Notes: a model not told the origin generated them from the sequence alone. Positions 23,925 through 35,151 are shown, counted from the stretch's first letter. The stretch: 64,000 bases of DNA from Corydoras sp. C115 (GCA_019802505.1 JAFMOC010000449.1:135001-199000), one strand, 5' to 3'. Made by a program: numbers and translations.

Positions 23925-23964
23925 CCCGGAAAAAATTAAACTATATGACCACACACATGTATAA

Positions 23965-23975
23965 TATATCATATA

Positions 23976-24042
<67 letters not shown>

Positions 24043-24367
24043 GTGTGTGTGTGTGTGCCAGCCATTATCTTCCACTGTTAACCTCTTATTTAGGGTCGTG
24101 GGGTTCCCAAATGCCCAGACCAGGGGAGGAACGTTTCAGGCGCTGGGCAGATACACCCAGGACAGGACACCACTCTCTCACTGGACACACACTCACTCAC
24201 ACAGACACACTCTATATGGGGCAAATTGGAGAATTCAATTGACCTTGATCCATGTTTTTGGACTGTGGGAGGAAACCGAAGAACCCGGAGGTAACCCACG
24301 CGGACACTGGGAGAACATGGAAACTCCACACAGATTGGGATTCGAACCGGGAATCCCCAGCGTTGAG
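23965..24367 (-). repeat. (TA)n/(TG)n followed by SINE-1, minus
   Basis: (TA)n to about 24038, (GT)n to 24056, then SINE-1 24058-24367 to CCCCAGCGTTGAG, followed by another TA run. The head is missing. Confidence 0.8.
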
Positions 24368-24436
24368 ATATATATATAAAACCGACTGTTTACCCGAGTG
24401 TCACATTTTAAATCTTTGGTAATTCTAAAAACAAGG

Positions 24437-24468
<32 letters not shown>

Positions 24469-25231
24469 TCCCTGTAAGCCACCCCAACTCTCAAGTTACA
24501 CTACAAATGACAAAACTTTAGAATGACTAAAAATACAATCCATGTAGAGACAAAAAAAAATGCAGCGGTTGACGGAAAAAAGAGTGACAACGACAAGAAC
24601 GACCCAGAGAACCGCAGACAGAGCTCTGCACTCCAGACAACAACATAACATTCAGCAATTACTGGCTTCAACACCAACCAGGACACAACGGCGATGTAGT
24701 TTATCGCCTCCGACGTCAGAATCACGGAAGAACCAACGGGATGCAGACTAAATGCAACCACAGCACAATTCTGGTAACGATCCCTCAGCACAGAGCAAAG
24801 TGCCAGACCAAGCACAAGCAGGTTAGAGACCATCTCACGTCTCACTTCACACCTGAGATGAGTCCTCCATATGAACAAAAACCCGAGTCACACTTATCAA
24901 CTCGCAGACCCAGCATCAGGTCTTCAATACGCCAAAGTTCCAACTGAAATATGATGCCAGTCAAGAGTTAGCCACATAACGAAGTTGGTTGTGGAAAGAG
25001 GTTGTGGAGGGTGCCGCCCCCATCCAAAACTCAAACCCTACCCTCAAACCCTTTAAACAATCACATCACGACTAACAGCCAAGCAATTATTAACAGACAA
25101 CACAGTTTTGATAGGTTTCTGGACCAATAATAGAAATAATGGTGTATGTTAAAATTAAGGGCGGTACAGGTTTCCTCCCACTGTCTAAAAGAGAGAGAGA
25201 GAGAGCCACGCAGAGAGACACCGAGAGACAC
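24368..25231. other. Unique intronic sequence with (TG)n and (GA)n
   Basis: (TG)n at 24438-24468 and (GA)n at 25190-25205. The rest is A/C-rich. Open frames of up to 125 codons show no recognisable domain. Confidence 0.4.
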
Positions 25232-25789
25232 CGGTTAGCATGTTCTCCTCCCAGTGCTAGGGATTCCCGGTTCGAATCCCCATCTGGGTGGAGTTTCCAT
25301 GTTCTCCCCGTGTCCGCGTGGGTTTCCTCCGGGATCTCCGGTTTCCTCCCACAGTCCAAAAACATGGATCAAGTCAATTGAGTTCCCCAAATTGCCCCAT
25401 ATAGAGTGTGTCTGTGTGAGTGTGTGTGTGTCCAGTGATAGATTGGCGCCCTGTCCTGGATGTATCTGCCCAGCGCCCGAAACGTTCTCCCCTGGATGGG
25501 CATGGGGAACGTGGGGGGGGGGGGCATCCAGATAAGAACGTTTCATGCGCTTGGCAGATACACCCAGGACAGGACGCCAAACTATCACTGGGCACACACA
25601 CGCTCACACAGACACACTCTATATGGGGCAATTTGGAAAACTCAATTGACTTGATCCATGTATTTAGACTGTGGGAGGAAACTGGAAAACGCGCAGGAAA
25701 CCCACGCGGAGACGGGGAGAACATGGAAACTCCACCCAGATGGGGATTCGAACCGGAGCTGAGAGGCAAACGTGCTAACCACTAAGCCC
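25232..25789. repeat. Inverted SINE-1 pair (plus then minus)
   Basis: Plus 25232-25511 from GTTAGCATGTTC to GGGCATGGGGAACG, then after a G-run a minus copy, 25525-25789, to AACCACTAAGCCCC. The pair could fold into a long hairpin in pre-mRNA. Confidence 0.85.
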
Positions 25790-25802
25790 CTATATATCAG
25801 AT

Positions 25803-25892
<90 letters not shown>

Positions 25893-26699
25893 GGATCAGG
25901 TTTTAATAGTGCAAAGTGACTTACATTACATTTACATATTTTTATTTTTATTTACATTTTTTTCATTACATTTACATTTAATAAGTTCTTGCGTGTTCAT
26001 TCCCATTCTTCTAGGGAGAGGTACTAGACTCTAAAACATTTTCTCAGCCATAAGATCTCATTTGGAGGACAAAAGCCTAAACCCGAATGGTTGACAGTTG
26101 GTGTGCTATTTCCTGAAGGTGTTGGACGGGTTTCAGGGACGTGTGATGGACATGCATACTAAATCAAAAGCCACTTCCAGTCAGTGGGCACGCTCGATTT
26201 CAGCAGCAAGGGCTAATTTCATCATCATAATGCGGCTTAAATGGGTGAACAGGCCGAGGATAATAATAATAACAAAGCATACACACCTACAGCGCTCTGC
26301 ACTGAGAATGTTCCACGAGGAACATGGATGTCCACATGAGATTGCTTTTGGAATTGGTAAAGACGGCGCTGAGGCGCACGCTGGCTGGGTTTTTCCTGCG
26401 TTGTCAGTAAATTGCCGTGGCTCTGACGGACAGACCACTGTGCAGAACGTAATCGCTCTTTTGTATTCCATTAAAAAAGCAGCTGCCCGTTTCCAAGCTC
26501 TTTTGTGTTTTTGTGTGTGGATTTTCCCTGCCGCTGCTTAATATGATTAAAGGTGACTGAGGAATTTCATAATGAGGTTTAAATGAATGGGAATTATGGA
26601 ACGTGAAAATGATGTTGACTGTAGAATAAACCAATTAATAAACCAATTAATAAACCAATTAATAAACTCACTGACCGATATAACAAACGTTAACCAGTG
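25790..26699. other. (TA)n and unique intronic sequence
   Basis: (TA)n about 25805-25893, then A/T-rich sequence with TACATTTACAT units, possibly a decayed LINE2-type tail. 26090-26600 is unique. 26630-26664 is a short tandem of AATTAATAAACC. No exon seen. Confidence 0.5.
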
Positions 26700-26798
26700 T
26701 TTCTCTCCTACCTCTCTCTCTCTCGTCTCTCTCTCTGTGTCTCTCTCTTGGTGTCTGTGTGTGTGTGTGTGTGGTGTGTGTGTGTGTGTGTGTGTATG

Positions 26799-26835
<37 letters not shown>

Positions 26836-27692
26836 CTCTCACTCTCTGTGTCTCTCTATCTGTCTATGTTTTTTTCTGTGTCTCTCTGTGTGCCTCTCGC
26901 TCTGTGTCTCTCTATCTTTGTGTGTATCTCTGTCTCTGTGTGTGTGTGTGTGTCTCTCTCTCTCTCTTTGTCTCTCTGCGTGGCTCTCTCTCTCTCCATG
27001 TGTCTCTCTCTCTGTGTGTGTATCTCTCTCTCTGTGTGTGTCTCTCACTCTCTGTGTCTCTCTATCTGTCTGTGTGTCTGTTTTTCTCTGTCTCTCTGTG
27101 TGCCTCTCGCTCTGTGTCTCTCTATCTTTGTGTGTATCTTTGTCTCTGTGTGTGTCTCTCTCTCTCTCTGTGTGTCTCTCTCTCGGCGTGTCTCTCGGCG
27201 TGTCTCTCTCTCTCTGTGTCTCTCTCTCTCTGTGTGTATCTCTCTCTCTCTGTGTCTCTGTCTGTGTTTCTCTGCGTGTCTCTCTCTGCATTTCTCTCTC
27301 TGTATGTCTCTCTGTCTCTGTGTGTCTCTCTCTGTCTGTCTCTGTGTGTGTGTGTGTGTGTGTCTCTAACTGTCATTCTGTCTCTCACTCTCTCTCTCTT
27401 TCTTTCTGTCTTTCTGTCTCTCGCTCTCTCTGTGTCTTTCTGTCTCTCGCTCTCTCTCTCTGTCTTTCTCTCTCCCTCTGTGTTTCTCTGTCTTTCTGCC
27501 TCTCGCTCTCTCTCTTTCTGCCTCTCTCTCTCTCTCTCTGTCTGTCTTTCTGTCTTTCTCTCTCTCTCCCTCTGTGTGTGTGTTTCTCTCTCTGTCTCTC
27601 TCTCTCTCGCTCTCTCTCTGTGTGTGTGTCTCTCTCTCTGTCTCTCTCTCTCTCTCTCGCTCTCTCTCTGTGTGTGTGTCTCTCTGTCGCAG
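26700..27692 (+). repeat. About 1 kb of (TC)n/(TG)n low-complexity sequence ending at an nwd2 splice acceptor
   Basis: Almost unbroken TCTCTC and TGTGTG with rare interruptions, ending CTGTCGCAG directly before the exon at 27693. Long Ser/Leu/Cys/Val frames (up to 413 codons) here, and Arg/Glu/Thr frames on the other strand, are artefacts; the longest plus frame runs into the real exon. Confidence 0.9.
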
Positions 27693-27896
27693 GGTTTGGT
27701 TGGAGAGAAGTATGGCAGTATTCGAGTTCCAGGGGAGGTGGAATCGGCCGAGTTTGAGATGATACTTGACGCAGCGGTGGAAGCTGGACTGGACACACGC
27801 ATCCTAGAGGAGTGGTACTGCCGGGACGAGAACTCGGTACCCCCGGCATACTACCTCAAACCCAAATCTGAGATGTTAAAGAACTACCAGAACTCG
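27693..27896 (+). CDS. nwd2: nwd2 exon (second visible), N-terminal conserved region
   Basis: Encodes 68 codons from GLVGEKYGSIRVPGEVE to KNYQNS, including the strongly conserved LEEWYCRDENSVPPAYYL. Together with the previous exon it resembles the N-terminal segment that NWD proteins carry before the NACHT domain. The acceptor is CTGTCGCAG (ending 27692) and the donor GTAAAA at 27897. Both edges are phase 0. The preceding intron is 13,008 bp and the following one 3,396 bp. The exon sits at the end of a 1-kb pyrimidine-rich microsatellite, which serves as its polypyrimidine tract. Identification as nwd2 rather than nwd1 rests on the match to the NWD2 wording I recall (EEWYCRDENSVP, EVE-EFEMILDAA). 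Confidence 0.93.
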
Positions 27897-28065
27897 GTAA
27901 AAAAAACAAGTTATAAATACTGTCATTTCAAATTGTGAAATGTTATAAAATAAAATAAAATCAATAATAAAATAAGGCTTTATTGATCCCATCATGAGAA
28001 AATTCAGTCTCAGCAGCGAAGGAAGAGTTTATGTGAAGTAAATAAAAAAGGATAACAAAAATAGA

Positions 28066-28418
28066 AACCCGCGTGGGTTTCCTCTGGGTTCTCCAGTTTC
28101 CTCCCACAGTTCAAAAAACATGGAGCAAGGTCAATTGAATTCTCCAAATTGCCCCATATAGAGTGTGTCTGTGTGAGTGAGTGTGCCCAGTGATAGATTG
28201 GCGTCCTGTCCTGGGTGTATCTGCCCAGCGCCCGAAACGTTCTCCCCTGGATGGGCATGGGGAACCCCCCCACGACCCTAGTAAAGGATAAAGCGTAAGA
28301 TTATGGATGGATGGAATAATAGTGGTTACCAAGTCCGGTTTAAATGCCAATTAGGGCATTTAAGTTTAAAGTTTAGGGTGAACTGGCTGCTCTAAATTGC
28401 CCCTATATAGTGTGCGTT
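28066..28418 (+). repeat. SINE-1 headless copy and a short fragment, plus
   Basis: 28066-28311 runs from CCCGCGTGGGTTTCC to ATTATGGATGG. 28377-28418 is an isolated GAACTGGCTGCTCTAAATTG piece. Confidence 0.8.
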
Positions 28419-28510
28419 AGGGATGAACAATTATTTTTGCGATTAAATGTGATTTAAAAATGTTACAATTAATTCATGATAAGAGTGGCCCAACATACTT
28501 ATGACGACAT

Positions 28511-28589
28511 TCCTCCACCCAGATTGGGATTGGAACCGGGAATCCCTAGCGCTGAGAGGCGAGGCGAACGTGCTAACCACTAAGCCACC
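28511..28589 (-). repeat. SINE-1 head fragment, minus
   Basis: CCACCCAGATTGGG to GCTAACCACTAAGCCACC, with the inverted B-box region GGAACCGGG. Confidence 0.85.
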
Positions 28590-28884
28590 TATAATTAGAG
28601 TTAAATAAAGTTGTTTCCACTATTCGTATCCAACACAGACACAAAAAGCGTTCTTTAAAATCAATGTGATGTTGTTGAATGATTCTAACTCAAACCAGGT
28701 CTGGTTCTCCTCGCAAATAGCCGACCCACGAGAGTGAGCTGCTTGCTTACGAACGTCTATTACTCTCATAAATTCAGCTCGTCTGTCAGGAACCCTGAGA
28801 TGGGAGCACGAGTTCGAACACTAATGTCCTTATCGGCACTTTTTCGCTTTCATAATATGCGGGTGATGGTAGGTCAGTGGTTAC

Positions 28885-29655
28885 ATTTGCATTTACATTT
28901 AGTCATTTAACGGACACTTTTATCCAAAGCGACTTACAAATGAGAACATTACACGTCAGAAGTTATGCAGAAAACCTGTAAACTGTAAATTCATCAAACC
29001 TGATTGTTATTTGATGCTGCGCCCCTCCCTCCCCCTTTTTTTATTTTTTTATTTTATTACAACAGGTATTTGTTAAAGAGATGCATCTTCAGTAGTTTCT
29101 TAAAACTGTTTAGTGATTCTGCCTTACGGACAGAGTTGGGAAGAACGTTCCACCATTTTGCAGTGGTGAACGCCACAGAGTGAGAATGAGCTCCTCGGTG
29201 AGGTGGAACCACCAGGCGACAATCATCACTAGAGCGAAGTGAACGAGTCGGAGTGTATTTTGAAAAGATAGAGTGAAGGTAAGAGGGGGAAGGTCCAGAA
29301 ATGGTTCTGTAGGCCAGAGTCAGTGACTTGTACTGAATGCAGCAGCTATAGGGAGCCAATGGAGGGACGTGAGTAATGGAGTGACATGAGTTCGCTTGGG
29401 CTGGTTGAGTTCTTGGGCTGGTTGAGTTCTTGGGTGGTTGAACACAAGTCGAGCTGCAGAGTTTTGAATTAGTTGAAGAGGTCTGATTGTGGAAGCTGGG
29501 ATACCGGCCAGCAACGTATTACAATAATCAAGCCAGGATAGGACTAGGGCTTGAACAAGCAGTTGGGTAGCATGTTCAGTCAAGAAGGGTCTGATCTTCT
29601 TTATGTTGTAAAGAAGGAATCTGCAGAAACGGGCGGTTTTGACAGGGTAGGGCAA
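28885..29655 (-). mobile_element. LINE2-clade retrotransposon, 3' end (degenerate reverse transcriptase C-terminus)
   Basis: On the minus strand two overlapping frames encode LINE2-type C-terminal RT sequence. The first, 29655-29320, includes LDYCNTLLAGIPASTIRPLQ and SLHWLPI. The second, 29359-29057, includes LAYRTISGPSPSYL and ends near LFNKYLL. A frame change between them and the lack of the RT core show a dead 5'-truncated copy. It ends with the tail TTGTAAGTCGCTTTGGATAA ... AAATGTAAATG at about 28885-28940. Two adjacent GGGCTGGTTGAGTTCTTG-like repeats near 29398-29440 add an in-frame duplication. Confidence 0.85.
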
Positions 29656-29840
29656 TGGGCTATCAATCTGAAGGTTGTGGCTTCAAATCCCAGGTCCACT
29701 GAAGTTACCAATGTGGGTCCTTGAGCAAGACCCTTAACCCTCATTGCTCCAGGGATGTTGTGATGAACCCTGTGCTCACCTTGTAAGTCGCTTTGGATAA
29801 AAGCATCTGCTAAATGACCAAATGTAATGTAAATGTAATA
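29642..29840 (+). mobile_element. SINE-2 with LINE2-derived tail, plus
   Basis: A B-box-like GGCTTCAAATCCC (around 29680), CCTTGAGCAAGACCCTTAAC and the tail TTGTAAGTCGCTTTGGATAA at 29781-29800 then GCTAAATGACCAAATGTAA. The tail matches that of the adjacent LINE on the other strand, consistent with a SINE mobilised by that LINE clade. Confidence 0.85.
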
Positions 29841-30391
29841 ATATCACTCACAACACACATGGACCTGCACCCTTTTTCATGGCGAGTAAGGATATCGGGG
29901 CGACTGGAGGCAGTTAAAACAGTCTGTCTGTGAGACAGAGAGGCTCTGCTGGACTAAAATGAGAAACGCAGCGGGGTCGGGGTTTTCAGGAAAACAGCAC
30001 ACCGATCTTGCCTAAAGTAATTCGTCTCCATTTCCTTCTGTGTTGTCGTCCTCACTCAATCCTTATTAAGATTGTTTCCCCTCACATCACGTCCCGAAAC
30101 ACGGAATATACACCTTGTTTTACACTCACTGTTCATTACACCTACAGTATAGATGCTCTGTATACCATTAAATCACTCTCTGCTCATCCTCTAATGGACA
30201 GGACCACCACAGATTACAGATTATTTGGGTGTGGAATGATTCTCTGCATTGAGGTGGCATTGGCGGGATTAAATTCCATTATAAACAGGTATTCCGCTCC
30301 TTCAATCTGATTGGCTGAGCCGTTTGTCCAGCCGTGATATTACTGACAATAACACACACCTATGAGCACTTTACTTTCTAAACATTGCGTT
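29841..30391. other. Intronic sequence, possibly an old interspersed repeat
   Basis: 30290-30350 (CAATCTGATTGGCTGAGCCG, CCAGCCGTGATATTAC) looks like part of a fish interspersed repeat, but I cannot name it. No exon seen. Confidence 0.35.
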
Positions 30392-30912
30392 ATATCCATC
30401 CATTATTTTCCGCTTTATCCTCTATTAGGGTCGTAGGGGGGGGGGGTCCCATGCCCATCCAGAGAATCAAATGAAGTGATTTATTTAATCACCAAGATGT
30501 AAGCTCCTGTTAAACCCGACCTTGTAATATAAAGTTTGTTTTGGAGGCTACTTTAGTATTTTTTGAATATCTACCTCTGAAGTTCCTAAAGCATCCATCC
30601 ATCCGTTATCTTCCGCTTTGCGGGAGGTGGGGGGGGGGCGGTGGTTCCCCATTCCCATCCAGGGGAGAACGTTTCGGGTGCAGGGCGGATACACCCAGCA
30701 CAGGGCGCCAATCTATTGCTGGGCACACAAACACACTCTATATGGGGCAATTTGGAGAATTCAATTGACCTTGATCCATGTTTTTGGACTGTGGGAGGAA
30801 ACCGAAGAATCCTGAGGAAACGGGGACACAAGGAGAACATGGAAACTCCACCCAGATTGGGAGCTGGAACTGGGAATCCCTAGTGCTGAGAGGAGAACAT
30901 GCTAACCACCAT
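30392..30912 (-). repeat. SINE-1 tail fragment and near-complete copy, minus
   Basis: 30392-30462 is a tail piece. 30594-30912 runs from CATCCATCCATCCGTTATC to GAGAACATGCTAACCACC, missing TCCTCTATTAGGG. Confidence 0.85.
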
Positions 30913-31292
30913 GCATCATAAATGGAAATACAGATTAATACAAGCAGCGAGCCGATTCCTGACGAGGACTAAACCCATATCCCGTTACTCAGCATTTAAT
31001 GTTTACTTTACTTACTGTACTCCGCTATGCATCATGCCTAATAAATTAACTTCTTGCTTCATTCCATCACGGGCTTGTCATCAGTAAATAGAATAAAGGG
31101 AATTAACGTATAACGTTAACGTAGACCTACAATTACAATTAGCGCTGCTAATGCGGACAATGAGTGTAGAAACAAGGAGCTCCAGGAAAACAGTAAATCT
31201 AGAACTTTTGAATCGAGTCCTCAGACTACATCTTGAACAAAGATGTGAATAATGGGAAATGTCCCAGTGTCACTTCTTTCTGCCTCTTACAG
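30913..31292. other. Intronic sequence upstream of the third visible exon
   Basis: A/T-rich and single-copy, ending in the pyrimidine-rich acceptor CTGCCTCTTACAG. Nothing else seen. Confidence 0.5.
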
Positions 31293-31443
31293 ATCGAGTC
31301 AAGCAGAGTGGCAAAGACCAAAAATGATAAAGCATGGAGGGCCATCTCGGAGGAAATTAAACGGATCTTCAGGACCGCGGTTCTACATCTTCAGGAGAAA
31401 GGAACAATGAAGACTGCACAAGCCAAGAAATTTCTTTGTTCAG
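31293..31443 (+). CDS. nwd2: nwd2 exon (third visible)
   Basis: Encodes 50 codons plus one base: IESSRVAKTKNDKAWRAI, then SEEIKRIFRTAVLHLQEKG and AKKFLCS. The acceptor is CTCTTACAG (ending 31292) and the donor GTAAAG at 31444. It starts in phase 0 and ends in phase 1, completing an Ala codon with the next exon (CSALEDELDF). The helical, charged composition and the W-I-S/D-EIK-IF pattern match the corresponding NWD2 segment between the N-terminal region and the linker before the NACHT domain. No catalytic residue is known here. Confidence 0.88.
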
Positions 31444-31761
31444 GTAAAGGTCATACAGCATACATCGCCTATGGTTGGGTTTTCGCTCCTCGCCTTATTT
31501 CTTAGGAAGGTGGTGGTTTGACTCTGGCTCTGACGGAAATACATCATAAAAACCTTACAGTGACCAATAAAGACCCGTTAGACCCGGACAGCATGACAGA
31601 AATTCAAGTAACGATGAATGTTGACCACATTCATTTATACTACACTATAATTTCTACAAGAAAGCTTTATTTTGGGGTTTTTTTATTTTAAGGTGAGGGT
31701 TAGATGAAGTCATTGTTGGATTATAAATATGGTTACCGTCATTCTTTATAAAAAAATATTT

Positions 31762-32430
31762 ATCAGACACACATACTCATAAAGGGGCAATTTCAAGGAG
31801 CCAATTCACCATCAATCCATGTTTTTTGGACTGTGGGAGGAAACCTGAGAACCTGGTAGAGATAGAGATTTGAACCTGGATCCCCAGTGTTGATGGGAGA
31901 ACATGCTAATCACTTCACCACTGTGCCATCCATCATCTTCTGCTTTATCGTCTATTAGGATTGGGGAGGGGGGAGTGTTCCTCATGAAACCTGAGAACCC
32001 GGAAGAGATAGAGATTCGAACCTGGTGCTGATGGGAGAACATGCTAATCGCTACACCACTGTGCCATCCATTCATCCATCCATCCATTATCTTCCGCTTT
32101 ATTCTCTATTAGGATTGCAAGGGCAGGGGGGGGGTTCCTCATGCCCATCCAGGGGAGAACGTTTTGGGCGCTGGGCAGATACACCCAGGACAGGACGCCA
32201 ATCTATCACTGGACACACACTCACTCACACAGACACACTCTATATGGGGCAATTTGGAGAACTCAATTGACTTGATCCATGTTTTTGGACTGTGGGAGGA
32301 AACCGGAGAACCCGGAGGAAACCCACGCAGACACGGGGAGAACATGGAAACCCCACCAAATGGCGATTCGAACCGGGAATCCCAGCGCTGAGAGGAGAAC
32401 ATGCTAACCACTAAACCACCATGCCACCTA
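31762..32430 (-). repeat. Three SINE-1 copies, minus
   Basis: Diverged fragments 31762-31928 and 31928-32066 share a GGTAGAGATAGAGATT / GGAAGAGATAGAGATT variant, so they are a local duplication. 32068-32430 is nearly full length. Confidence 0.8.
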
Positions 32431-33283
32431 GATTCAGTTTTTTGCTGTTTTTTTATTGTAACATTAACCAAACTTTGTTTTGAATCCACCTTTAATATAA
32501 ACAGTAGATTGCTCGAAACACATTAGCACGTCCTAATGAATAAACGCGTTGTCGCACTTTCGAAGATAACGTGAAATTTATTCATTAAAAACGTGCCGCG
32601 TGTCGTTTATTCAATTCGGCATATGGCTTCAGAAGTCATTAAAAGGGGAGTGAAGCTGAATAAGTGACACACTAATCAGAATCGATTCATTTAGCCCTTT
32701 GATCCAGTTAAACCTTATCGTCCCGTTCTAATTATAGAGCGTGCGTTTAAAAATAAGTTCGCTCCACACGTCTTTCATCTGGAACGTGCCGTCGGCCACT
32801 TCGCTCTCGTTAAACTTCTTCAAAAAATAGATCAGTGGGTCAGAAAGTTGTTCCGTTGCCGTGTACAGGGCTTTTGGAGCCTCCGTCTGTAGTGGATGGA
32901 GATGCGGGCTCTTTGTATGCCTGCCAGCGCACACAGCTTTCACGCTGCCGAGGGAGTCCAGACATCTGTTTGAATAAAAAGAGCCTGATTCACAACAACT
33001 CTTTCCAGCACGGTCCCCGGCGTGGAGCCGCTCCCGCTCCCTCGTAAATTATTGCGGTTCGAAGGAGGTGAAGTAAAAGGAAATACCAATATTTCATCAC
33101 GAATTACTAATGTTCACTAAAAAAAAAAAAAAAAAAAAAATTTTGTACGATTGTCCAGTTTTAACTCATGTAGGGCGTTCGGACAGGAGTCATGAGGAGT
33201 CAGCACGCAGAACTGATTCTGGGTTTGAGACCCCTAAGAGCATTTTTAATTTTATTTAAGGAGAGCACTTTTAAAGTTCAATT
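32431..33283. other. Unique intronic island, poly(A) at 33119-33140
   Basis: 32500-33060 is complex sequence with several ATTA-type cores (CCTAATGAATAAACG, TTATTCATTAAAAAC, CACTAATCAGAATCG). It is a candidate conserved non-coding element; no coding signal. Confidence 0.35.
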
Positions 33284-33470
33284 TCCATCCATCCATCATC
33301 TTCCGCTTTATCCTCTATTAGGGTCGGGGGGCGACAATCTATTATTGGCGTCCTGTCCTGGGTGTATCTGCCCAGCGCCCGAAACGTTCCCCATGCCCAT
33401 CCAGGGGAGAACGTTTCGGGCGCTGGGGAGATACACCCAGGACAGGACGCCAATCTATCGCTGGGCAAAG
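33284..33470 (-). repeat. Rearranged SINE-1 forming a 45-nt-arm hairpin
   Basis: Tail and body in minus orientation, but 33344-33388 is the same body segment in plus orientation, facing 33410-33454 across a 21-nt loop. Arms match at 44 of 45 positions. Confidence 0.85.
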
Positions 33471-33600
33471 TTCAAGTTCAAGTCATTTATTTATAGAGCG
33501 CTTTACAGCTTTACAGAGTTAAAAGCCTTTAAGCCCCCAAAGAGCAAGCCGGAGTGACAGCGGCAAGACAAAACTCCAAATCAAGAAATCATCTATCCAT
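33471..33600. repeat. Probable fish interspersed repeat fragment
   Basis: CATTTATTTATAGAGCGCTTTACAG followed by CCCCCAAAGAGCAAGCCGGAG and GACAGCGGCAAGACAAAACT resembles a dispersed fish repeat seen near many genes. The class is not known to me. Confidence 0.4.
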
Positions 33601-33619
33601 TATATTCCGTTATATTATT

Positions 33620-33963
33620 CATTCATTCATTATCTTCCGCTTTAGCCTATATTAGGGTCGCGGGGGGTTCCCCATGCCCATTCAGGGGAGAACGTTTCGG
33701 GCGCTGGGCAGATACACCCAGGACAGGACGCCAATCTATCACTGGACACACACTCACTCACACAGACACACTCTATATGGGGCAATTTGGAGCATTCAAT
33801 TGAACTTGATCCATGTTTTTGGACTGTGGGAGGAAACCGGAGAACCCGGAGGAAACCCATGCGGACACGGGGAGAACATGGAAACTCCACCCAGATTGGG
33901 ATTCGAACTGGGAATCCCGAGCACTGAGAGAAGAACATGCCAACCACTAAGCCACCATGCCAT
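33620..33963 (-). repeat. SINE-1, full length, minus
   Basis: ATTCATTCATTATCTTCC to AAGCCACCATGCCATC, with few differences from the other full copies. Confidence 0.9.
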
Positions 33964-34030
33964 CATTGATGAATTGAATAATATAAATAATATAAATTAA
34001 GAGCAAATGGTAAATATTAATTTAAACTAG

Positions 34031-34251
34031 GTGTGGCACGGTGGCTTAGTGCTTAGCATGTTCTCCTCTCAGCACTAGGATCAAGGTTCGAATCTCAATC
34101 TGCGTAGAGTTTCCATGTTCTCCCCGTGTCCGTGTGGGTTTATTCCGGGTTCTCCGGTTTCCTCCCACAGTCCAAAAACATGGATCAAGTCAATGGAATT
34201 CTCCAAATTGCCCCATATAGAGTGTTTCTGTGTGAGTGAGTGTGTGTCCAA
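34031..34251 (+). repeat. SINE-1, 3'-truncated, plus, upstream of the P-loop exon
   Basis: GTGTGGCACGG, A box TGGCTTAGTGC, B box GGTTCGAATCT, ending at GTGAGTGTGTGTCC. It ends about 155 bp before the exon at 34407 and is inverted relative to the copy at 35152-35301. Confidence 0.85.
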
Positions 34252-34365
34252 GGACCAGAGCTACCCGTTTTCTAACATGCATTAAAGCACATGCGGTTTC
34301 TTGAGATCATGGCATTTATTGTGTTGGGTTTTAATAAACATTCACCGTCTTAAAGCATGCCGTAA

Positions 34366-34368
<3 letters not shown>

Positions 34369-34406
<38 letters not shown>
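34369..34406 (+). promoter_or_regulatory. Pure (TC)n polypyrimidine tract at a splice acceptor
   Basis: About 17 uninterrupted TC units run straight into the AG at 34405-34406. A length-variable microsatellite is thus the entire visible polypyrimidine tract of this acceptor. Confidence 0.85.
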
Positions 34407-34407
<1 letters not shown>

Positions 34408-34996
34408 TTTGGAGGACGAGTTGGACTTCGCATTAGGAAAACAGACCCCAGCCTTCCTGAAAAAGTGCGTATGTTACATTCGCAAAATCTCCAACTTCGA
34501 TCGTTTCGCCAAGCTTCCCGAAATGGCCCGCTACATGGACACCGTTGTCGGCAGCGATCGCGTCATGAGGAACCAGGAAGCCTATGAGCGGCTCCTCAAA
34601 GTGCGGGACGAGTTCATCCCCACCATAGTGGCCGCGTCCAACCTGCGCGTCTACTCCTCGGTCACCCACTGCGATATGAAGATGGGCTACTCCCAGGAGG
34701 TGGAGAGCCATTACGTGGAGGGATTGTGCAAGCAGTTCTATGAAGACATGGTGGACATCATTCAGGCCACCGTACAGCAAAACTTTGACACGGAAACCGA
34801 TCCGCTTTACGATGAGATCATCCAGCATCTTTCACTCTGCAAGACCTATTCCTCGTTTTACGTGTACACAAGTGAGGTGCTGGATGTGGTGCAGGAATAC
34901 CTTTATCCCTCCCAAGGAGGACGAATAACGCCGCTAGTCGTTTATGGAGGACCCTGCACAGGAAAAACCTTCTTACTTGCTGAAGTAGCTAAACAG
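34407..34996 (+). CDS. nwd2: nwd2 exon (fourth visible): linker and NACHT P-loop
   Basis: Encodes 197 codons counting the split Ala: ALEDELDFALGKQTPAFLKK at the start and LLAEVAKQ at the end. The NACHT Walker A motif GGPCTGKT lies at 34946-34969 (residues 338-345 of the visible 1655). The conserved GKT lysine and threonine are present, so nucleotide binding is expected. Upstream blocks such as VCYIRKISNFDRFAKLPEM and SSVTHCDMKMGYSQEVESHY match NWD2. The acceptor is the (TC)n-AG; the donor is GTGAGA at 34997, phase 0. The exon is flanked by SINE-1 copies in opposite orientations. Confidence 0.95.
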
Positions 34997-35151
34997 GTGA
35001 GATATTTCTATATTATTATTATTATTTGATCTCAATCAGGGGTCAGAACCAAGGATGGGACGATTAATCGTTTTTTGCAATAAATCATGGTTAAAAATGT
35101 TACAATGTGGGATTTATAATCGTCATGACAACACGGATTTAGACCAAGTAA

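Noticed and set aside
26587..27938. Plus-strand frames of 260-413 codons rich in Ser, Leu, Cys and Val
   Set aside because: Translation of a (TC)n/(TG)n repeat. The only real coding part is the exon 27693-27896, reached by read-through.
34433..34828. 131-codon minus-strand frame opposite the P-loop exon
   Set aside because: Antisense shadow of the nwd2 exon, with no independent signal. The same applies to the other frames overlapping 35369-39274.
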